Of a stretch of 5,943 nucleotides of DNA, positions 1 through 5,195 are shown in pieces (position 1 is the first letter of the stretch; every line of letters starts with the position of its first letter). This DNA is from an uncultured Anaerosacchariphilus sp. Lineage in GTDB: Bacteria > Bacillota > Clostridia > Lachnospirales > Lachnospiraceae. Location: NCBI GenBank assembly GCA_934373375.1, contig CAKROP010000146.1, forward strand, positions 1 through 5,943. Direction: 5' to 3'. Under the pieces are notes generated by a model. It was not told where the DNA came from and did no database searches. It saw nothing but the letters and a program-made list of their open reading frames with translations. The position numbers and the translations under genes were made by a program.

Positions 1-863
1 GTATAATCCTGCTCGTTTACCGTGTAGGTATCACCGGCAGTCAGGCCATAGATATGGATGGAGCCGGTATCCTTGATGGTATACTCCGCTTCCACATTGT
101 TCTCCAGATGTGTCTCCGTTACTCTTCCACCCTCTTTATCTGTGATGACAACCTTATACCATTCACCGTCTGCGCCTTTCACTTTTACATGGAACCTGAA
201 GTCTTTATTTGTCTCGCCCATATTTCCGGTAACTTTTTTGATGATGGTGATATCGTGCGTTGTGTCATGCTCCTTTCCGTAATCATTGGTGAAAATCAGG
301 TCAGATTTCGTGTCCCTGGTATTCCCCTCTTTATCCGTCACCGGCTTTGTGCAGAGGATATTTTTTACATACAGGCTGCCGGTATCATCCTTTAGGACAA
401 AGACATAGACATCATAAACCGTTCCGTCATAAACGATACCCTCGTAATTTCCGGCCATTTCCCTCGCCTGATAATGATAGACGCCCGGTCTCGTAAATTT
501 TGTAATATCCCATTTGATATTATCGCTGCCTTCATAGGATGCTGCAGGCGCTGTCCCGGACGGCGCAAATGTAATGGTTCCCTTTTCCATAGTCAGACCA
601 CCCTCTACGCCGGATAGAACCACATTATCCGCAAAGGTTGCCTGCGTCGTATCTTTGCTGTGATCCACCGGCGTCAGCGTAAAGGAAAAACTCGTATCCG
701 GAGCGTACGTATGCCCATCTGTGGTCACAATCTTTTTATATTTCATCTCCTGCAAAGGCGTTACCTCCGTCGCTGCCAGTGCATTTCCGCCAAATGTAGT
801 CAGAAGCACTGCTCCTGTCATCATTCCTGCTGCCAGTCTGCCTGCGATTCTCTGAAATTTCAT
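1..863 (-). CDS. FctA/Spy0128-like major pilin with isopeptide-linked domains (3' end missing)
   Basis: This is probably the shaft subunit of a sortase-built pilus. It is exported, folded into Ig-like domains locked by Lys-Asn isopeptide bonds, and linked head to tail by a pilus sortase. 287 residues are visible and the frame runs off the window edge. Residues 1-30 form a signal peptide (KFQR n-region, hydrophobic core, ALA at 28-30 before ATEV). Domain 1, about 35-197, has the pilin isopeptide-domain pattern: Lys43/44 in the first strand, RPGVYHYQARE with candidate catalytic Glu135, YDGTVYDVYVFV, and LIFTNDYG with Asn193. Domain 2 starts near 203 with ITIIKKVTGN (Lys209/210) and reaches TVNEQDY with Glu284 at the edge; its Asn and the sorting signal lie outside. 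The start is supported by GAGGG six bases before the ATG. The gene lies 38 bp after sipA with no terminator between them. The family call rests on motifs, not on an alignment. Confidence 0.86.
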   Translation of the reverse strand, partial: MKFQRIAGRLAAGMMTGAVLLTTFGGNALAATEVTPLQEMKYKKIVTTDGHTYAPDTSFSFTLTPVDHSKDTTQATFADNVVLSGVEGGLTMEKGTITFAPSGTAPAASYEGSDNIKWDITKFTRPGVYHYQAREMAGNYEGIVYDGTVYDVYVFVLKDDTGSLYVKNILCTKPVTDKEGNTRDTKSDLIFTNDYGKEHDTTHDITIIKKVTGNMGETNKDFRFHVKVKGADGEWYKVVITDKEGGRVTETHLENNVEAEYTIKDTGSIHIYGLTAGDTYTVNEQDY

Positions 864-875
864 CTCGTTCCCTCT
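864..875 (-). promoter_or_regulatory. Ribosome binding site of the pilin gene
   Basis: On the minus strand GAGGG (874-870) sits six bases before the ATG at 863-861, inside a purine-only stretch. It is the best-spaced Shine-Dalgarno site in this operon, which suits a major subunit that must be made in excess over the tip protein. Confidence 0.6.
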
Positions 876-901
876 CTCTTTCCTGCCTCATTTTATAGTT
901 C

Positions 902-1399
902 TCATAGTTCCGATCTGCGGACTGCTGTAATAACAGTCCCCTTTATCTCAGAGTGTTTCACCGGCCCGAAATACCGGCTGTCTAAAGCCCCCTCCCGGTA
1001 ATCGCAGAGCACAAAGACCTCGTCCTCTTTCAGTGTCACCGGATAGTCCACCTTTCCATCATATACCGGCGTCCGGTAATAAATGTCAGTTTCCAGAACC
1101 TGATAACCATTGATGTAAAGTCCATCCTCTCCGGCCACCTCCACGGTGTCCCCGCCACGGGCTACAATACGGCCCACATACTGCCTGCCCTCCTTGCAAA
1201 ATACAATCACCGAGCGATCGTTCAGCTTTTTCCCCAGACGATAGTACAGCACCAGATCGCCCGACTCCAGCTTCGGGCTCATGGAATTGTCTTTCATGGC
1301 CGTCACGCCGAAAACCACGCCGAACAGCAGCCAGAAGACCACAAGCATCACGCCCAGCCGGACCAGGAAATATTTCACTTCGGCCTTATCGCGTTCCAT
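902..1399 (-). CDS. sipA: SipA-like signal peptidase homologue of a pilus locus
   Basis: This 165-residue membrane protein belongs to the signal peptidase I (S26) fold. In streptococcal FCT pilus loci its counterpart SipA is needed for pilus polymerisation and is reported not to be an active peptidase. Residues 10-33 form one N-terminal membrane anchor. Box B follows as DNSMSPKLESGDLVLYYR, with Ser39 at the nucleophile position. In the next box, where active enzymes have K-R-V-I-G-x-P-G-D, this protein reads YVGRIVARGGD, so Gly76 replaces the catalytic Lys. The last box reads LCDYREGALDSR instead of the usual GDNR...DSR. The start at 1399 is preferred over an in-frame ATG at 1501. The longer form would add 34 residues lying wholly inside the upstream gene, and MERDKAEVKYF directly before the anchor is normal. 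Its start overlaps the tip gene stop by 14 bp. The symbol follows the FCT analogy; an ordinary but divergent signal peptidase is the alternative. Confidence 0.85.
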   Translation of the reverse strand: MERDKAEVKYFLVRLGVMLVVFWLLFGVVFGVTAMKDNSMSPKLESGDLVLYYRLGKKLNDRSVIVFCKEGRQYVGRIVARGGDTVEVAGEDGLYINGYQVLETDIYYRTPVYDGKVDYPVTLKEDEVFVLCDYREGALDSRYFGPVKHSEIKGTVITAVRRSEL

Positions 1400-3362
1400 C
1401 GTTTTTCCGTCTCCAGCCTGCCAGATATGCAAAAGCCGCCATAGCCGCTGCGCCAAACAGTACTGCCCACACGCCGCTTCCCAGCCATCCGCCGAAATCA
1501 AGGCCTGTCGGCACCGGGATATCTACGCCGTCCAGCTTCACCACGGGCATCGGGAACTTCTCTTCTCCCGGAACCGTATCGTTCCAGGTATAAATCAGCT
1601 TTGCGCTGTCTTTCACATTGGAGTAAAAGCCTTTGCCGTTTGCATGGGTTCCCGTATCCGCATCTGCTTTATCCGGGTAAGTCTCGTCTGCCTCAAAATA
1701 TTTGCTGTAGGCCAGCTCCGACGGCGCGATGTGAACCGTGATTTTATAGGTCCAGCCATCGCCCAGCTCGTATTCATCCGGGAATTTCAGCTGAAGCTCA
1801 CGGGTCGTCGGGTTATAAACGACTGTCGTTCCGTCCGGTACGCTCTCTTCGCCGCCTTCCGCATTCACCGCCGAAAGTGTGTATACAAGCTCTGACGCAT
1901 CGACTAAGGGCTTTCCATCTTTATTCAGCAGATTTACATTTTCACTGAGGGTATCTGTGACGCTTACCTTCTTGCAGGAAAGCCTTGTAATTTCACCCGC
2001 CATTTCGGAAAATGCATTTTTCAGCTCTTCCAGACTGCCGCAGAGGTATGGCGCGTTATTCTCTGTGACTTTACAGCCGGAATTCTTTTTCTCGATCCGC
2101 TCGCTCAATTCTTTTAGTGTAGCCGGATTGATTGCCTGCTCGTCTTTTCCGATACCAATGGTGTAGAAATAGTTGATGCCGGTCATTTTGTCTGCCTGGG
2201 TGTAGGCAGCGCCGGAACAGCTGCCCCAGTTATACTTATTTCCCCACCAATCTTCATCTGCATCTTCATCTCCGGCTCCCACAGTATCTCCGTCACTATT
2301 ATAATAAAACGTTGGTTTTCCATCCGACAGAAACAGTACTGCCTTTTCCGCGTCTGAACGGGCTTTTGCCAGTTGTTCCGCCCCCGTACGGAGTCCTGCC
2401 TGATAGTTCGTTCCACCGGAGGGTTTATAATCCAGCTTACCGCCTCCGGCGCTGTACTGATCCTGTGGATTTGTCAGATTTCCACTTATTTTAAAATTCT
2501 TCGCCCCGTTCCATTCTACAGCTATGCTTGCGTCATTCCAGGTTCCATCATCTTCACTTCCACTGTATGTCACAATGCTGTAACGAACATCCAGTCCATC
2601 ATTCTGTTCCAGTGTATCGATCAGCTGCTGAATGGCCAGCTTGGCATTGTACCAGCGACTGTTCTTATAGTTTGTTTCCTTAGAGCCTCCCATGGAGTAA
2701 GTCATTGACCCCGACCTGTCCACAATCAGAAGGACGTCCAGTTTCCGGGCATTCCTGTCGGTATCCGCTTTTCCCGTAAATTCCAGTGTCAGATCATAGG
2801 TTCCATCCGGGTTCCGCTCGGCATATTTCCGATGGGTCAGGGACGGCGCTTCCGGTTCCACCGTTGCCAGCTCCAATACCACTGGCTCTGCCGCCACAAT
2901 CTCTCTCAGAAGCTCCTCGGGGACCAGTTCTTCTTCCGGCAGCACTGTTTCCATTACTTCCGCATTGTCTGCCTCAGAGCCTGCTTCCAGATTCCCCGCT
3001 TCCTGTCCTTTTTCTGTGGTTTCTGGATTTTCTGTCTCATTGTTCTCTCCGGGAGCCACAGTTTCCGTATTTTCATCCGGATCCTTTTCTCCGGTATCTT
3101 TCCCGGTGTTCTCACCTGAACCGCTGTCTCCCTGTTGCTGTTCTTCTGCCTGCCTGTCCTGTTTTCCGGCTTTTTCCTCTGCTTCTGTCTCTCCGGCTTC
3201 CATTTCCGCGGTCTCCATATTCTCTGCCTCCGTCGAAACATCTTCCACCTGTTCCGTTTCAGCCAGCACCGGGAAGCCGCTGCCTCCGGCTACTGAAAAA
3301 AGCAGCAGAAGCACAAGCAGGTACGCCCACATTCTTTTTGCTTTTCTCCTCAACTTTCTCAT
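1386..3362 (-). CDS. VWA-domain pilus tip/ancillary protein with VPTG sorting signal
   Basis: This is a likely tip adhesin, exported and joined to the pilus by sortase (658 residues from this ATG). Residues 1-34 are a signal peptide (RKLRRKAKR, hydrophobic core, VLA before ETEQ). Residues 35-170 are a Glu/Thr/Gly-rich low-complexity segment. The VWA domain spans about 208-455 with a full MIDAS metal site: DRSGS at 215-219, Thr318 in GGTNYQAG, and Asp347 in FLSDGKPT. A beta-rich domain follows, about 463-612 (KKVSVTDTLSENV to AKLIYTWND), resembling Cna-type or isopeptide stalk domains. The C-terminus is a sorting signal: PVPTG at 616-620, a hydrophobic segment about 625-648, and a charged tail WRRKNDGTR. 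Cysteines 382, 430, 441 and 463 could form disulfides. It is the first gene of the pilus operon, in the place of cpa in FCT loci. The start is uncertain: GGAG lies one base from this ATG, so a TTG at 3353 may be used. Ligand unknown. Confidence 0.88.
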   Translation of the reverse strand: MRKLRRKAKRMWAYLLVLLLLFSVAGGSGFPVLAETEQVEDVSTEAENMETAEMEAGETEAEEKAGKQDRQAEEQQQGDSGSGENTGKDTGEKDPDENTETVAPGENNETENPETTEKGQEAGNLEAGSEADNAEVMETVLPEEELVPEELLREIVAAEPVVLELATVEPEAPSLTHRKYAERNPDGTYDLTLEFTGKADTDRNARKLDVLLIVDRSGSMTYSMGGSKETNYKNSRWYNAKLAIQQLIDTLEQNDGLDVRYSIVTYSGSEDDGTWNDASIAVEWNGAKNFKISGNLTNPQDQYSAGGGKLDYKPSGGTNYQAGLRTGAEQLAKARSDAEKAVLFLSDGKPTFYYNSDGDTVGAGDEDADEDWWGNKYNWGSCSGAAYTQADKMTGINYFYTIGIGKDEQAINPATLKELSERIEKKNSGCKVTENNAPYLCGSLEELKNAFSEMAGEITRLSCKKVSVTDTLSENVNLLNKDGKPLVDASELVYTLSAVNAEGGEESVPDGTTVVYNPTTRELQLKFPDEYELGDGWTYKITVHIAPSELAYSKYFEADETYPDKADADTGTHANGKGFYSNVKDSAKLIYTWNDTVPGEEKFPMPVVKLDGVDIPVPTGLDFGGWLGSGVWAVLFGAAAMAAFAYLAGWRRKNDGTR

Positions 3363-3363
3363 T

Positions 3364-3373
3364 CTCCTTTTTT
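3364..3373 (-). promoter_or_regulatory. Shine-Dalgarno site that questions the tip-gene start
   Basis: AAAAAAGGAG on the minus strand ends one base before the ATG at 3362-3360, too close for normal initiation. It is ten bases from an in-frame TTG at 3353-3351 (codon 4). Starting there keeps the basic n-region RRKAKR of the signal peptide. The next ATG (3332, codon 11) has GAGGAG 13 bases upstream but would lose that basic region. The TTG is therefore the better-spaced start. Confidence 0.5.
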
Positions 3374-3504
3374 CACTGCAAACTGTCTGTTGTCCTCTCT
3401 CCCCCCTTTCTGTTACTACTTTCCATTCTATGTGGTTTTTCCCAGATTATTACAGAGCATGAAGGAAATCGTTCGCCGGGTTTCGGCTTTTTGTGACAAT
3501 GAAA

Positions 3505-3539
3505 TAAAATACGCTTCGCGGATTTTACTCGCGTAAGCG
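3505..3539. repeat. Overlapping inverted repeats, mutually exclusive hairpins
   Basis: Two dyads share one arm. Dyad A pairs CGCTTCGCG (3512-3520) with CGCGTAAGCG (3530-3539), leaving one bulged base and a nine-base loop. Dyad B is the near-palindrome 3505-3527, pairing TAAAAT with ATTTTA and CGC with GCG around one mismatch and a three-base loop. Both use 3512-3520, so an RNA could form only one at a time. On the minus strand this would fall in the 5' leader of the pilus operon if the promoter lies upstream of it. It could also be a DNA-level regulator site or an unrelated small repeat. Confidence 0.5.
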
Positions 3540-3613
3540 ACATACTACCACTCAGCCACAGTGCGATAATGTTTTTATGGAATAAGGAATTCTATCGGAT
3601 TTTTCTATTGCAT

Positions 3614-3659
3614 AAAAAAATACCGTACCAACAGGATTTACTCTCTGTCGATACGGTAT
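3614..3659 (-). terminator. Rho-independent terminator after cbiK
   Basis: On the minus strand, arm ATACCGTATCGACAG (3659-3645) pairs with CTGTTGGTACGGTAT (3634-3620) over 15 positions, two of them G-U, with a ten-base loop. Six T follow (3619-3614). The hairpin begins 14 bases past the cbiK stop and closes the corrinoid/cobalt operon, so the pilus genes must have their own promoter. Confidence 0.92.
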
Positions 3660-3673
3660 CTCCGTTTTTCCTA

Positions 3674-4477
3674 TTATGCCTGTTCTTCCAGGCTCTTTCT
3701 TGCGTTCTCTGTGTGGGCCGCATAAATCTTACGCACGCTCGGGTATTCTCCCAGTCCCTTCAGCACGCAGGATACCTGATACCCTTCTGCCTCAAACTGG
3801 CTCTTCCAGGAATCCTCGTCTTCGCCGGACATGTCGTTGTTCGCATGATCTCCGGCTACCACCATAAAAGGTGCCAGAATGACCTTTTTCAGCGCCAGCG
3901 CACGAAGCTGCTTTTTCAGGGATTCCATGGACGGATAAGCCTCCACGGTTCCGAGAAAGGCTCGGGTATATCCCAAATCCTTAAAGGTATAATCCAGGGC
4001 CGCGTAAACGGTATTGGCGTAATGGGTAGTTCCATGTCCCATAAATACCAGCGCCTCGTCCTCTGCAAGCGCCGGAAATTCTGACATCACTGCCTGCAGT
4101 ACCGCCACATTGTCTTCCGTAGTAGTCAGCAGCGGATCGCCGAACGCGATTTTTTCAAAGGCATCCTTTCGTGCCAGCACATCCTCCTTCATCAGATCAT
4201 TTTCAATGCCATTGATGATATGGGTGGGCTGCACAATCAGTTCCTGTACGCCGTCGGAAATCATCTGTTCCACAGCCTCCGCTACCGTAGGAACCACAAT
4301 ACCATCCCGCTTTTTCAGCTTCGCGATGATCATCTTGCTGGTCCATGCCCGATACAGGGTGTACTCCGGGCAGGCCGCCGCCAAATCTGCCTCAATGCGA
4401 TCGATGGTTTTTTCCCGAGTCTCATGAAAGCTGGTACCGAAGCTCACGGCCAGGATTGCTTTTTTCTTGTTTTCCAT
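3674..4477 (-). CDS. cbiK: Sirohydrochlorin cobaltochelatase, CbiK type
   Basis: This enzyme inserts Co(II) into sirohydrochlorin (or its oxidation state factor II) in the anaerobic, early-cobalt route to cobalamin. It is cytoplasmic and ATP-independent. Its 267 residues fit the CbiK family (PF06180). The N-terminus KKAILAVSFGTSFHETRE is the family hallmark. QPTHIINGIE (83-92) matches the conserved QPLHIIPGxE region. Expected cobalt ligands are His148 (MGHGT), Glu180 (VEAYPS) and His211 (GDHANND), matching the His/Glu/His set of the Salmonella enzyme. Both chelatase halves are present and no signal peptide is seen, unlike some periplasmic CbiK forms. The Shine-Dalgarno site is weak (GGA about five bases upstream of the ATG). 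It is last in an operon with DUF3786 and a corrinoid-activator gene and is followed by a strong terminator. That setting favours cobalt, although Fe(II) or Ni(II) use by this fold cannot be excluded. Confidence 0.94.
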   Translation of the reverse strand: MENKKKAILAVSFGTSFHETREKTIDRIEADLAAACPEYTLYRAWTSKMIIAKLKKRDGIVVPTVAEAVEQMISDGVQELIVQPTHIINGIENDLMKEDVLARKDAFEKIAFGDPLLTTTEDNVAVLQAVMSEFPALAEDEALVFMGHGTTHYANTVYAALDYTFKDLGYTRAFLGTVEAYPSMESLKKQLRALALKKVILAPFMVVAGDHANNDMSGEDEDSWKSQFEAEGYQVSCVLKGLGEYPSVRKIYAAHTENARKSLEEQA

Positions 4478-4510
4478 TTATTTCCAATATCCTTTATTCC
4501 AGTTATCCGC

Positions 4511-5158
4511 CTATTTCCCGGCCAGAATCTTCAGTGTGTTGATGGAGATATCTCCCACCACCGCCAGATCCTCCGCCTGGTAAGCGTAGGGGAAATTATC
4601 CTCGAAAAGGATCTGGGACGCGGGCGGGAACTCGTCGTCGCCGGTCCAGAGAATAAAGCGCACATGCAGGCCGTTGATATACTCAAACTCGTAAGAAGCG
4701 TCGCCCAGGGTCAGCTTCTTCGCGCCAAGCTTCTCCATAGCTTCGCAAAACTTGTCCAGCTTGAAGCCAAAGGCGAACTTAAGACGGGTCAGGCATCTTC
4801 CCTCGAACTGCCGGAAATACACTTCGCCCCAGGGTACTTCCCGGTAGGTCAGATATTTGCCGCTGCTTTTGACCGCCTGACCGGAAATCAGGAACCGAAG
4901 CACGCTAATCTTCGCCGCCACAGTATCCAGCAATAGGAACGCGCCTTCTTCCTCCTCATGTTCCTTATGCACCGCGAATTCCGGATAGTCCACCAGATAA
5001 TGATAGCCCATCAGGCGCACATGAAACTGCTGCTTCTCCTCGTTATATTCGATGCCGCAGCGCTCGGCTGCCTCCTTTGGGTCGATTTTCTGATATTCGT
5101 TCAGATAATACTCAAAGGGAATTCTCTCTTTATTGTCCTTTTCGTAAGGAAATTCCAT
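4511..5158 (-). CDS. DUF3786 domain protein
   Basis: This 215-residue soluble protein has no signal peptide or membrane segment, and its function is unknown. I recognise the DUF3786 pattern by eye. It has a central region LRFLISGQAVKSSGKYLTYREVPWG (88-111), then RQFEGRCLTRLKFAFG (116-131), and the C-terminal signature WTGDDEFPPASQILFEDNF (171-189) with YQAEDLAVVGDISI (193-206). The core domain runs from about residue 25 to the end. Cys34, Cys121 and Cys138 are scattered and form no CxxC cluster, so a metal site is not evident. It lies 37 bp after the corrinoid-activator gene and 33 bp before cbiK, so the three are probably co-transcribed. Context suggests a role in corrinoid protein activation or handling, but this is inference. 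The start ATG at 5158 has only a weak GAGAG about 11 bases upstream; no better start is visible. Confidence 0.85.
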   Translation of the reverse strand: MEFPYEKDNKERIPFEYYLNEYQKIDPKEAAERCGIEYNEEKQQFHVRLMGYHYLVDYPEFAVHKEHEEEEGAFLLLDTVAAKISVLRFLISGQAVKSSGKYLTYREVPWGEVYFRQFEGRCLTRLKFAFGFKLDKFCEAMEKLGAKKLTLGDASYEFEYINGLHVRFILWTGDDEFPPASQILFEDNFPYAYQAEDLAVVGDISINTLKILAGK

Positions 5159-5195
5159 GGTTTTTCAGTCTCTCTTTCTCGCAATATTTCCGTCT

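Larger units (their letters stand above)
3363..3613. other. Intergenic leader region of the pilus operon
   Basis: No gene was found here on either strand. Between the cbiK terminator and the tip gene lie, in minus-strand order, an AT-rich stretch, a pair of overlapping inverted repeats (3505-3539), a short GCCG/CGGC dyad (3475-3487), and a purine-rich stretch with six G in a row (3402-3407) before the Shine-Dalgarno site. The pilus promoter should lie here. The best -10-like hexamer is TAGAAT (3430-3425, minus), but it lacks a good -35 at 16-18 bp, so no promoter is called. No T-arm or full cloverleaf of a tRNA is present. Confidence 0.6.

Noticed and set aside
1400..1501. Longer start for the SipA-like gene
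   Set aside because: It would add 34 residues (with WRLLHIWQAG) lying wholly inside the tip gene's C-terminal coding region. MERDK at 1399 places the membrane anchor normally.
1281..1895. Plus-strand open frame of 204 codons across the sipA/tip junction
   Set aside because: It is antisense to two well-supported genes, has no recognisable domain and mirrors their codon pattern.
3402..3407. Run of six G on the minus strand upstream of the tip gene, as a phase-variation tract
   Set aside because: Six bases is short for slipped-strand switching, and no paired promoter elements flank it.
3425..3430. Candidate pilus promoter -10, TAGAAT on the minus strand
   Set aside because: No hexamer resembling TTGACA lies 16-18 bp upstream, and the region is AT-rich enough for chance hits.
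3475..3492. Plus-strand GCCG/CGGC hairpin followed by TTTTT
   Set aside because: The stem has only four pairs and there is no plus-strand gene upstream to terminate.
2786..3496. Long plus-strand open frame opposite the start of the tip gene
   Set aside because: It is the complement of the Glu-rich low-complexity segment, giving a Pro/Leu/Ser/Phe-rich product with no domain, and has no supporting ribosome site. The minus-strand gene with signal peptide, MIDAS and sorting signal is clearly the real one.
3548..3558. tRNA-like A-box, TGGCTGAGTGG on the minus strand
   Set aside because: The D-stem does not pair, there is no proper anticodon stem, and no GTTCRANNC T-arm follows at the right distance. 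A chance match or a remnant too degraded to call.
4220..4936. Plus-strand open frame across cbiK and the DUF3786 gene
   Set aside because: It spans two recognised genes and their gap in antisense, with no family signature.
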